Assembly: GCA_026770025.1 (NCBI GenBank)
Contig: JAMXDE010000005.1
Coordinates: 868,001 to 932,000 of the forward strand
Length of the DNA: 64,000 nt
Reading direction: 5' to 3'
Source: Craspedostauros australis
Taxonomy: Eukaryota > Bacillariophyta > Bacillariophyceae > Mastogloiales > Achnanthaceae
Made by a program: the position numbers and the translations under genes. Position 1 is the stretch's first letter. Each line of letters begins with the position of its first letter. Of this stretch, positions 1 to 10,601 are shown in pieces. The notes beneath the pieces were generated by a model. That model searched no databases. It saw only the letters and a list, made by a program, of their open reading frames with translations, and had not been told where the DNA came from.

Positions 1-43
1 CATTCCCCATGCCACTCTTGGCATCGATATCCGTGTGTTGCGC

Positions 44-3000
44 TTAGATGATGCCCGGCAAGGAACTGATCTGTGGACTCGTGAGGAATTGATTCAGCGC
101 GTTCTGCCCATCCTGGGGCAGCACATCGCCACCATTGCGTTGGAAGATTTGCGCATACGAACCGACTGCCATCGTCGAATCCTTCAGCATCGTGGTGAAG
201 TCGGGACCGAACAAATTGACAGCGGGCATCCTGCTGAATGTCTGGCTCGTGATTCCTTCATTCTCGGCGAAGAATGTCCCGATCACCACCCAGAACACGA
301 ACCGAGACCATAACGCATCATCTTCGCGGGTGACCAATGCCAACGGTTCCCTCGAGAAGCGCTTGATCCCTGCTCGATACGCTCCGCTGTACCCGTTCTC
401 GCGGATCGTCGGTTCATAGACGTCGAGCACGCCACCAGCGACCACATTGCATGTTCCATCATTCAAAGCTTGGGCGATGCTTTGGATGCTGTCTCGAGAA
501 ACCACAAGATCCGCCATGAAGATCTCAGCGAGCGCGGCCTCGAATGTTGTGTCTTGAATGACGCAGGCCTTCAGCGAGCGGCATGAGATGGATGTGATGT
601 CCTCATTGTCGGCGCATTGCACAAAACTGGGTAGATCGAAAAGCGCGTGCCATCGGCAAGTTATTGAAGATTGAAAATGGAAATTGTAGGTGTTGCGAGT
701 GAGTATGCGCGCATGCATCGTTGGAGTAATAGAATGCGATGATGCCTGTATCATACTCGAATGGACGAGAACGCAAGCTTCACTTGGCCTGGCCACGCCA
801 GCCTCGACATGCAATCAAACACCAGACTCCATGCACGCCAACAGCCACTTTCGAGCAACGCCACAGCTGCAAGTAACTCACGCTGGGATGCCTCCAAACT
901 GCAAACCGTCATGGAAGGTCGGTGCTGAAAATGCAAAGCCAACCTTTGAGGTTGGCTCCCTCACGTCACGCTCAAGCGTGTGAGTTGTCAGCCGAGCCAA
1001 CACGTCCACTTCGCCGTCTCTCAGTGCAACGAATCGATCAGTCGTGGTCAAATCAGTGAACTCCACTCTGCCGCTGTCACCCTTGAATATAGCCGCGGCA
1101 ACAGCGCGGCAAAAGTCCACATCGAAGCCTTTGGCGTCGTGAACGATGTGGCACCAACGGAGCAGGAGCAAGTGGAACGATGGAGGTGCGAAACCATCGT
1201 TGGAAACGACAGCGCGATGGGAATGAAAGGAAACGGTTAGGCGCAAGCTACTTGTTGGTCACTGGCTGCACATGGTAGCGCCACACTGCTGATGGAGTGC
1301 AAACTCTGACATCCGCTTCAACGAACAACGACAAACACGTTCGATTCTTCTTACCTGACCACGCGCCAATCCCGGCATCCAGATTCGCGAAGAATGGCCG
1401 CCTTGCGACACCGCAACGTAAGAAACCGCGCTCCTGTACAATGCGCAGAGTGTGTGTGCTGTTCGGTTCCACCCCGGCAGTTGACAGGTCACCAAATGGG
1501 AAGGGATACATCAATCCTGTATCGCCAGCATTCAGACGGTTTACCGTGGACCGCGGCGACAAGGATTCCAGGTGCCGCTCGAAGACCTCGGCGTAGTTGC
1601 CCACACTTTGAATGATGTTAATGAAGGCATCTTCGTAGTCGGGGCCGTAGATCTGCGTCTTCCCCATCCTGACGGCATCGCCTGCTGTGAAACCAGCCTC
1701 TTCCGCCGTAAACAGCGCCTCCACGACCCAATTGGCGTAGTCTGAGAACACTGCGTCATTTGACAGTGTGGTCATGCTGATCGTCTCCTCGGCTATCGAT
1801 GTGTTGGTGACACCATACGGACCATCGTATCCTTGTCGTTGTAATATGGGTTGGGCGATATCGTACTGGTCCCCGACGATAATGTTGCACGTCTCGTCCT
1901 GAAAATTGCTGTACAACTGCGCCTGGATTGCCACTGGTATCAATTGAACACCGGGCGGCACAATGGCTTTGAGAGCATCGTCATGCGTCGTGCCTTGGAG
2001 CACGCAAATTCGCATGCCATCGCAGGTCGGGGGTAGCGACACGATATCGCCTTCGTTGGTGATATTCCTGGATCCAACGGCGAGAGTTTCGGCACATTGA
2101 ACAAATTCCGGCAACCCAGCGAAAAGGAGGTAGTTGTAAAGGTATGGCACTGTGAAGGTAAGCATCGCACCACTGACCGCCTGTTGTTGCCGTTGTTGGT
2201 ATGGTAGTGTTGGTGATGATGTCATTGCGGGCAGTGTTGGTGATGATCGTGGAAGCGGCAGGAGAATCAATGTTCAAGAGATTGAGTCAAGAGGAATACT
2301 CGCAAGAATGTTCGCAAGGTGATAGACGCGGGGATCTGCTGTAATTCCACCATCGTTGAAGAATACTTGCATGAGGGCAACACACATTGTACAATGCGAT
2401 GAATGAAACCACACTTACCTCCCGAATGTTCCGCTGCATGGTGGCAGTCGTTTTTGCAAAAAGGATGTCGATTTCTTCATCTCGCAATGTCTGGAAACGG
2501 TTGAATGGACTGATCTTGACGTATTCCACACGATCCTCGAATGAACCGAACATGCCCGAAGCCATGGCATGACACTGCAAGACATACGCGTCGACACGAG
2601 TTGAACGGTTTGAGTGCAGTGAACAAAACATGCGTGAGAAGCCCAACAGGAATGAGGATGTTTGGGCATGTGGACATACTAATGCAAGCTAAACTTTGGC
2701 ATTGCGTTGTTGACTCATTGTGAGTCTCGAATAAGCCAACATATGAAACAAATAATATTTGTGCGGAGTGTTCGTTCACCCGCTCCCAGCGAAGAATGGT
2801 GTCACGAAGCCCGCATTCACAGCAATCAACGACACCGCCAGCACAGCAATCAAATACTTGCAAAACATAATATAATACAATGCATTGGAACGCAATTACA
2901 ACGTACCAAGTCCACGTCGATCCCGACATAATGATCCGTCGTCTCGTTGTACTCCGCAAAGCCGAATGAAAGACCGATGCCACATCGCAGCTTGCCCCGC

Positions 3001-4031
3001 TCGTTGATGGCACGCACCGTCGGTGACCTGAGGAGACCGACATTCGCTTCGACAGTGGGAGCTGCTGTGGGTGACGCGGTTGGCATGGCAGACATAGTGT
3101 TGTTATTGTTGTTGCCGCTGTCGTTGGAGTCTGATGAATCATCTCCTCCCGTCACAGAAATGATGGCAGCGACGAGCAACGCGAAAAATATGATCAAGCA
3201 TACGATGAGTACGGTGACGATACATCGGCGCAGCTGAGTTCGCTGCCTTGCCATTGCCACGATCTGCTCTGATGACTCCAATTGCTGCTGGATTTGCAAT
3301 CGTTCTTCGGATGCGCTTTCCATGATTTGCTGTTGATTGGAGCTTGGCATCGTGTCCACTTTGGTGTGATACATAGACGATTGGCTGTTGTGTCCGACGG
3401 TAGCTGACGCCTTGCTTCCGTTTGCACTTGTATTTCCGATTTCATTCTGATTGGCACCAAAGTGGACGCCGTTTGAAGAATACTGTGTCTTAGCGCTGGT
3501 TGGCGAAGCTGGTGCACCGAAGGCGGTCTTTCGCAGAGAACTTTTGGGCGTTGGTGGTTTGCTGTTGCTGTTGCTGTTGCTGTTGCTGGAAGGCGGAGCA
3601 GTGGGTTGGGATGGGTTCTTGATCTTGTCATTTCCATGAAACCCCCTGCTGGGATCTTCGAGATCGTCGCCAATCCATTGAAAGCTGGAACGTGGGACGG
3701 ACATGGAGGAGCTATTGAATTTGCGGGCGTTCGTGCTGTGATCGATGCGCGAGCTTGAGTCGTTGCCATGCTCGAACTCGGATTCATCATCGTCGTCCAC
3801 CTCTGGTGCGTTCAGACGGAACTTGTCCAGTGAGATCCTCGGCTTTGGTTCATCCTGCTGCCTCTGCGACCGCATGCTGCCATCGTTGCTGTTGGCATTG
3901 CCGCCTGCATTGTTGTTCCGACCCTTGTGGTGGCTGCTGTCGCCAATCCCAGATCCGATGCTGTCCCCGCTGAAGCGGTCGCTGCCGCTGCTGTTGGCGC
4001 TCAATTGTCTGCCATCGCGGCTGGAGAACAT
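44..4031 (-). CDS. Membrane-anchored protein with two tandem bacterial-type solute-binding (SBP family 3) domains
   Basis: Five exons on the minus strand: 4031-2907, 2574-2419, 2180-1355, 1128-882 and 626-44. All joins keep frame and give 978 aa. Residues 1-265 are a Ser/Asn/Gln-rich, probably cytosolic tail. One membrane segment (about 271-293) is followed by an Asp/Asn/Ser/Pro linker. Two similar extracellular modules follow, starting near residues 335 and 662. Each has the family-3 opening (RGxLRCG, then G(I/F)DVD(L/F)CxA), a FVQCA motif and a C-terminal lobe, as in amino-acid-binding periplasmic proteins and glutamate-receptor cores. No channel segment lies between the lobes, so this is a type II anchored binding protein, not a receptor channel. 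Ligand unknown. The stop at 44-46 may be the true end, although an exon beyond the window edge cannot be excluded. An in-frame upstream ATG exists at 4193. Confidence 0.8.
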
Positions 4032-4234
4032 GGTGCAGTTGGATGCGCAAGACGCCTGGATGCGGAAGGCTTGGATATGGAAGGCGCCGGTGTCCTCTGA
4101 TTGTGGAGAAGTGAACTTCCAAAGGAATTGGACGAATAGGAGGGTCGCGGACGGGGAAGACGAGAGCGAGGCGAAGGATGTCGTGGGTTGCACGATTGTG
4201 TGTTGGATTGTTCGCCTTTCTGCTTTCTACCTTG

Positions 4235-4347
4235 TGCTTGTTGGTGCTTGTTGGTGCTTGTTGGTGCTTGTTGGTGCTTGTTGGTGCTTGTTGGTGCTTG
4301 TTGGTGCTTGTTGGTGCTTGTTGGTGCTTGTTGGTGCTTGTTGGTGT
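4235..4347. repeat. 10-bp minisatellite, about 11 copies
   Basis: The unit TTGGTGCTTG is repeated head to tail almost without change. Because 10 is not a multiple of 3, every frame stays open with a 10-residue period, which creates several false long ORFs on both strands. Confidence 0.95.
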
Positions 4348-4836
4348 CTCTTTGTTGCGGTTGGGCTCTTGTGTGCACCAGTATGGTACGACTATCACGG
4401 AAGGTGTCAGTATCGGTATCGGTGTCTGCGCCAGTCTCTGTATTTGTGCGTGGGTGTTGTGGGTGTCGACATCGTCCAGAAGGGCGTTTGCAGCTCCCAC
4501 GGACACGTTGTGGTGACAACGACTTGGAGCGAAGACGGGTTGAAGTTTGAGACATCCAAACACTTTCGCACGTAACTCGCGTACACGGGTCACGGGTGTT
4601 AAACACGAGTGGAAACTAGATCGTGTACAACTGACACGATCCTTGTTGCTCGTGATTCCCTGTCGTTCTGGGATGTTCTGGGTGCCATCGTCGCAGAGCG
4701 TGCTTCGTTTGTGGTTCCATCGCGTTCTTGATACTTGTTGGGAGCGTGGCCTGCGGATGCACCATTCTACGAGCTACGAGTACGTCGCAGCCCACAATTT
4801 CGACATGGGAGGCAGAGCTTGTTGACCCGCTTGTTG

Positions 4837-4837
<1 letters not shown>

Positions 4838-4867
<30 letters not shown>

Positions 4868-4872
4868 TGATG
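4838..4872. repeat. GAT/ATG trinucleotide microsatellite
   Basis: About ten GAT triplets, slightly interrupted at the 3' side. On the minus strand it reads as poly-His, which explains a spurious His-rich ORF. Confidence 0.9.
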
Positions 4873-5950
4873 ATGACGATGGCGAGTATGGACCCGCTCC
4901 GTGGATCTCTGCCGCGCTACTTCCAATTCCATGCTGGCTCTGATCTTTGCCCTTGCGCCACACACTTCGTGGAAGAGGTCATCGTTGATCCCGACATCTG
5001 AGATGACCAAGGAGCCACAATCTATCGACGATCTATCTGATGGGCCAGGCGCCCACGGAATGAGATGTCCCAGAGAGAGTGGCGTTGCATCCTGCGTCTG
5101 GAACATCAGACACGTCTCTGGTTGCGCCTCCTGATGGTATCGCTGATGGTGGCGCTGGAGAGAGAAAAGAGCTATCAACAGCCGCCACGATCTGTCAACG
5201 ACCCTCACCAGATTGGTCGACCAAAGGAATGGATGAAGACAAGAGGCAGGGCAACCAGAAGCACGAGTACCAGTACACGTACACAGTGCGCGTTGTCACA
5301 GTCTCTCCACGAATACTCGTACACTACCGATACGATCACCAGCAACCCAATGCCGGGAAAGACGCCGGATGCAATCTTCGGGCAAGACTTCCTGAAAGAA
5401 CGCAGAGGGGAGCCTGGACGGCATCGCCTGTGTCATCAAGAGACTTCTGAATCCCTGGGCATCGCGACGGAGACAAGGCGGCGCAAAGAACAACGGGGAC
5501 ACGCGAGGCTCCTGCGAATAAATGTCAGGATGATGTCGGCAGGGGGCGCACGTCGCTGGGATACATGAAACATGCCCAAGGGGTCGTCCTTGTGGCTCAG
5601 TCATCCATTACGGACGGTGTCAATTGCCAATCTTTATCGCTTTGTCTTGCATCATTCCGCGAGGGGCGAGGATTTTTAACTCTTGGACAGCGAGCGACCG
5701 CTACGTGTGTGAGTCCTCTTCGTGCGGTGGTCCATCTTCGCTTCAGCACAAGCACGACCATCATCAGCCATTGGCCGCCATTGCTAACCGCAACATCAAG
5801 GCACCGAAGCACACCAGAATACGATCAGTTCTATGATACGACATGGCGGAACGGCTATTTGCATCGTCAGCAGCTGCATTTACAATACGTCGTGAGACAT
5901 CGATCGACTCAGCCTCCCCTGGCAATTCGTCTACACCACAACGGAAGTGC

Positions 5951-5954
<4 letters not shown>

Positions 5955-5985
<31 letters not shown>
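5955..5985. repeat. AG dinucleotide microsatellite
   Basis: About 15 AG units without interruption, in non-coding DNA about 1.1 kb upstream of the Kelch-MORN gene. Confidence 0.95.
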
Positions 5986-5987
<2 letters not shown>

Positions 5988-7127
5988 ACCAAACAACAGA
6001 ACACGGCAGAATGAAATGGATCAGAACAACGTCGATGGAAAGAAGCGCAACCAATGCCAGGAGCCATACCAACTGTGCACTCGCGGCCGAGAATGCGAGC
6101 TCTTTGCACCTTGTGCCGGTTTGAACGAGCCTCACGAGTATCAATGTTTCGCTTCACTCTCCGACCTGTACCAAACTGCGAATGAGGAGCAAACAAGAAG
6201 GCGAAAGAGAGCCTTTTGCCATCAAATTCTAGTCGAGAAAAATGTCAATACGATCAGGCTTAGACATTGTTCGCCCAAGCACGCGCTTCGCAGCATCCGT
6301 CCGCGATCGCAGCTGGCACAAGCACGAGACAATGATATTTAATCCATCACACCCAATGAACAGTCTTGTTAAGTGTATGCGAAGAGACAGCGATGAAGTC
6401 CAACCCACTTTGTGTGTGGGCTCAACAGCTGTGATGGCACACGGTGTGAGTACTGCCAAGAAGTGAACAGAAAACCGTAGACACGCCACCACACGGACAG
6501 AAACACAATCACAACAGCATTCACAACGGAAAACGAATGGGGACAGCAAGCCGAAATTCAACTCGCCTCGCGACACCAACACTCACAGGGGAGAAGGCGC
6601 GTTGTGGAGAGAGGACCGAGAGACGCTGCCACACTTGGGTGGTGACAACTCCCACTTTCTCTTGCTCCCTTTGATGCATCAAAACCAACACAGCCCAACG
6701 CGTTGCAATGTACCACAACGCGAAGCATCGCAACAATCATCAACCTCCGTTCACATCCACACTCGCACACAAACCTGACACCGAGCATTCAAGCGCAGCA
6801 CAACCAACGGCAACAACAGCATCAAGAAGAGCACCAAGACAGCCCAGGCCGACCAAGAAACTGAAAACAATCGTGCGTGGATCGCGCTCTGCCAATCCTG
6901 CACGCTGCCTACGACCACCATACACGACAAGAACCCAGCACAGTGTAGAATAGAATAGAGGTTCTAGCGGAAGCGCCTACTCCAACATAATATAGGGTAA
7001 TACCATCGACTCTCGTAAGACACCAAACAGACCACTCTACGCTGGTCCCAGCAAGTCAATCGTGCAGGAGCAGCGAAGAAGACAAGATAATACAAGCGAG
7101 GCAAAGAGAGAGAGAGCTGCAACAACC

Positions 7128-10121
7128 ATGATTCATGACAGTCATCACCACCGGCAGCATCATCTGCACAAGCAGAAGCACCAGCAGCATCAGCAGCCAC
7201 AATCGCAAGAAGGCAGCCAAAGCAAGCACCGATCCACGCTGGCCAAGATGAAGCGACAGCCCTGCATTCCCAATGCTCGCAAGGATGCCACCATGGCCGT
7301 GGTGTACTCGCCCTCAAACACCAGCAAGAACGCAGGCAAGAACGGCAGCGACAATAGCGGCAGAAGTGGCAGCAGCGGCAGAAGTGGCAAAACCAACAAA
7401 AGGAGGAGCCACAAGAAGAAGCCCATCGGCGTCTTGTGCTTGGGCGGAATGACTTCGTCTCAGTCTCCAACCTCCACGGCCGCCGCAAACGCCGCGATTG
7501 CCTCCGCCGATGGCATCGACTACTTTGAATGGAAGACCAAGAGATGGTGGTGCCTGCCGGCCGCGTCCAGCAGCGCATCCTCCGGCCGCACGGGCTCCGC
7601 TGCGGTCACCATCGACAACGTCACCTACGTCTGCGGAGGCATGTCGCAATCGCACCAGCACCAGCAGCAGAAGTGCGACACCGTGGACACCTTCGACTTC
7701 CAAACGAAGAAGTGGGAGCTGCTGCCATCCACGATGTCCAAGCATCGCTGGTATCCTGGTGCTGCGGTTGGCCGCATGCGAGATCCGCGCGCGGCCAGCG
7801 ATGCCCAGCATGCCAGTGCCTATTCGCATGGCGATGCCGACGGCTACGATCACGAAGGCGGTTCGGCGGCCTCCGTCCCCGTGGTTTGGGTCGGCGGAGG
7901 GCGCGATGAAGCGTGGAAGGAACTCACTTGCTTCGAGCTCTACATCCCGTCTCTGCAGCGGTGGATGCGACCCAGCTCGTGCATGAAGACACCGCGATTC
8001 GCTTGCGCCGCCGTCTCCATCCAGAACCAGAGCAAGATCATGGTCATCGGCGGCTACGACGGCGTGCAATGGCTCACATCCATCGAGATGTACTACATCG
8101 ATCAGGACATGTGGTTTGCCAGCAACGAGACCAGCCATTCCGACGCCATCGATTATGCCTACGTGCACTCCATCCCCCATCTGCCAGTCGCATTGTCATT
8201 CCCAAGGGCGACCGTCATCGAACTGCAGGATGGGTCATCCTGCGTCGTCTGCGTCGGAGGCATCATCACCGACGACAGCGATGATGATCGCGACGCGGAC
8301 AGCGAGATCCACAGCACGGTCAGCGACGGCGCTGGCGACACAACCGACGCAGGCAGAGGAAATGCACCAGGGTCGAAAGGCTCCGCTCCCTCCTCCTGTT
8401 ACGCATACTTCGAGACGGAGAACGTCTGGAGGGCAATGCCAATCTCGTACAACTTCGAAGGTGCCATGATCACATCCATCGGTGACACCCTCTTTGTCGT
8501 TGGTGGCAAGCCAAGGCGCTCCGTCAACGGCGCTGCCACTCAATGCAGCACGAATGGCGGCATGATGCAGGCCAATGCCGACATTCACGTTGCTGCCGAT
8601 GTCGATACTGATGTGGATACTGATGTCGATTGTGGCAACACGCAGCACGTTCACAGCTGGAGATTGTCCAATCTGTCAATCTCCACTTTGGCAGCCACAA
8701 GGTCATCCGACGTGTCCTCGTTGGGCCGCATGGACCCAAAGCCAGCCTCGCATCACGATACCCGCAGCCAGACCGCATCCGCTGGATCGAGCCATCAGTA
8801 TCCGCAGGGATCGACCATCCAATTTCCAAGCGAAGATAATACCATCCCGCAGGACATCACAACCAAGTCCGTCGTATCGAAGGACACCACTTCGACTGCC
8901 GCCACGATCACGAGCGCCTCGTCGCTGTCGTCGTCAGCTGGCGGGAGCTCGTCCGTGCCCAAGCCGCAGCATTCGCCAATGCGCCACAAGGCTGGCAGAC
9001 CCCGACCCAAAGGCAAAGGCATGCCACCGATACACTCGCCCAAGCGAACGCCGCAGAGTCGGCAACAATCGAAGCAACGCAAAGACAAGAAGGCGGGACA
9101 GACGCCCAGCACGAGCAAGAGGATCGTCGACCATCCACCGCTGGAGGTGCTCAGCAGCATCTTCGTTCCGTCCGCTTTCCCGGCGTACGATCAGGATTAC
9201 ATCTCCCTCGCATCCACCACGGCCATGGAAACTGTGACGAACGACACAGACATCGACGCTGACAATGAGAACGACACCCTCGGCACAAATAGCACCGGCG
9301 ACGACGGCAATTCCAACTTCCACGATTCATTCTCCTCGTCCGGATCATCGCTGTCGTCCCTGCGACAACTGGCAAAGCCGAAGCTCAAGAAGACAACCTC
9401 CGTCCCCGTCAAGGTGGTGGAGGAATTCCTCACGACAGACAGCAGCGGGCAGGCCGTCATCTACACGGGCGAGATGACGAAGACCCAGCCGTTGAAACCG
9501 CACGGGAAGGGCACCATGGTGTGGATGAAATCGCAGAACGTGTACACTGGCCAGTTTGATATTAATGGCAACCGTCACGGACGCGGCATCATGAAGTACT
9601 ACAACCAGAATGGCAAACCCAGGAAGGCTGAGGATGGATCATCCGACAACGATGGTTCCAAAAAGAAGAAGAGCAGCAAAGACCTCCACGAATACGACAG
9701 CTACAAGGGTTCCTTCATGCAGAACAAGAAGCATGGCAAGGGTGTCTACACGTGGAAATCTGGCAAGCAGTTCGAAGGCAACTACAGCCACGGCAAGCCA
9801 GATGATCCGAATGGAACTCTCACCTTTCCCGATGGCAGCATCTACATGGGCATGTTCCGAAAGGGAGAGCGCACGGGACGTGGTATTCTGCATCTCTCGT
9901 CTGGGCGATACCAAGGAGATTTCGTCAATGGCAAGTATCATGGATACGGAACCATGGCATTCATCAAGAAGCATCAGGAGTACACCGGATACTTCAAGGC
10001 GGGCAAGGCGCATGGTCAAGGACGGTTGACCGACACGAAGACGAACACGGTCCTCTACCAAGGGCTATGGTACGAGGATGCGCCAGACATTCACAACAAA
10101 TTCAAGAAGGAGCAGCCATGA
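7128..10121 (+). CDS. Kelch-repeat and MORN-repeat protein
   Basis: A single exon of 997 aa. The ATG at 7128 is used because the open frame before it has no ATG. The N-terminus is His/Gln/Ser/Lys-rich. Residues about 110-480 carry Kelch blades, seen as VCGG, VWVGGG, VIGGYDG, VCVGG and VVGG motifs at blade spacing with Trp at blade ends, so a beta-propeller is likely. A long low-complexity Ser/Thr/Pro/Lys linker follows. Residues about 800-990 hold roughly seven MORN repeats (YxGxFxxGxxHGxGxxxx). MORN arrays often bind membranes or act as scaffolds, and Kelch propellers bind proteins, so a scaffold role is plausible. No catalytic domain is visible. I know of no standard name for this combination. 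Confidence 0.88.
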   Translation: MIHDSHHHRQHHLHKQKHQQHQQPQSQEGSQSKHRSTLAKMKRQPCIPNARKDATMAVVYSPSNTSKNAGKNGSDNSGRSGSSGRSGKTNKRRSHKKKPIGVLCLGGMTSSQSPTSTAAANAAIASADGIDYFEWKTKRWWCLPAASSSASSGRTGSAAVTIDNVTYVCGGMSQSHQHQQQKCDTVDTFDFQTKKWELLPSTMSKHRWYPGAAVGRMRDPRAASDAQHASAYSHGDADGYDHEGGSAASVPVVWVGGGRDEAWKELTCFELYIPSLQRWMRPSSCMKTPRFACAAVSIQNQSKIMVIGGYDGVQWLTSIEMYYIDQDMWFASNETSHSDAIDYAYVHSIPHLPVALSFPRATVIELQDGSSCVVCVGGIITDDSDDDRDADSEIHSTVSDGAGDTTDAGRGNAPGSKGSAPSSCYAYFETENVWRAMPISYNFEGAMITSIGDTLFVVGGKPRRSVNGAATQCSTNGGMMQANADIHVAADVDTDVDTDVDCGNTQHVHSWRLSNLSISTLAATRSSDVSSLGRMDPKPASHHDTRSQTASAGSSHQYPQGSTIQFPSEDNTIPQDITTKSVVSKDTTSTAATITSASSLSSSAGGSSSVPKPQHSPMRHKAGRPRPKGKGMPPIHSPKRTPQSRQQSKQRKDKKAGQTPSTSKRIVDHPPLEVLSSIFVPSAFPAYDQDYISLASTTAMETVTNDTDIDADNENDTLGTNSTGDDGNSNFHDSFSSSGSSLSSLRQLAKPKLKKTTSVPVKVVEEFLTTDSSGQAVIYTGEMTKTQPLKPHGKGTMVWMKSQNVYTGQFDINGNRHGRGIMKYYNQNGKPRKAEDGSSDNDGSKKKKSSKDLHEYDSYKGSFMQNKKHGKGVYTWKSGKQFEGNYSHGKPDDPNGTLTFPDGSIYMGMFRKGERTGRGILHLSSGRYQGDFVNGKYHGYGTMAFIKKHQEYTGYFKAGKAHGQGRLTDTKTNTVLYQGLWYEDAPDIHNKFKKEQP

Positions 10122-10601
10122 AGAATGTTCCAGCACCATGGCACAATCTCTCAACAGGTTATTTTTGGAGAAGTGCAGACAGGATGGGTTGGCCAAAACA
10201 CACCTCATACTCGTCCAAAGCAGAAGGGGCATGCTTGGGACCAAAAGCGAAACAAGCCACATCAATTTTGATCAATAGAGTGACAGATCCAGAGACCGTA
10301 CTCTGTCTGCAATACAATTGAATTGTACAGCTCAGAGGGAAGGATAGGAACTTCATGGATTGTGTGGCATTTGACAGCATGTAACTGCCTCTCTCATTTG
10401 GCACGCAGAACATTAACACTAATGAAAGCGATCCACATGTCACACATGAGATGAATACTCCAGACTGTGATTGATGGCCGAGTTGATGGTCGGGGATAGC
10501 ATGCGTTACTCTGTGACTTGCTGATGCTGATACCGGTATTAGTATAACTGCTCCTCTCAGTGCACCAATCAATGGCAAAGCTGGATTCCGTTTCGAGATG
10601 C
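10122..10601. other. Short convergent intergenic region
   Basis: Contains the 3' ends of the Kelch-MORN gene and the convergent GST gene. I see no ORF with a recognisable product and no repeat. Confidence 0.6.

Larger units (their letters stand above)
4032..7127. other. Intergenic region rich in simple repeats; no convincing gene
   Basis: This 3.1 kb lies between two divergently transcribed genes. It holds a 10-bp minisatellite, a GAT microsatellite and an AG dinucleotide run. Its longer open frames are either made by the repeats or lack any recognisable domain. A minus-strand segment around 5220-5390 reads as two hydrophobic stretches in one frame and ends at a possible splice donor, but I could not extend it into a gene. 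Confidence 0.6.

Noticed and set aside
3745..4606. Several ORFs of 110-280 codons on both strands around the minisatellite
   Set aside because: They are opened by the 10-bp repeat, which is stop-free in every frame, and overlap exon 1 of the solute-binding gene in antisense.
5065..6014. Plus-strand ORFs of 150-170 codons
   Set aside because: Arg/Ser/Thr-rich translation without a domain, splice-consistent extension or codon pattern like the neighbouring genes; the second is partly made by the AG repeat.
7062..7127. Longer N-terminus for the Kelch-MORN protein
   Set aside because: The open frame here begins with GTG; the first ATG is at 7128 in a better context (AACAACCATGA).
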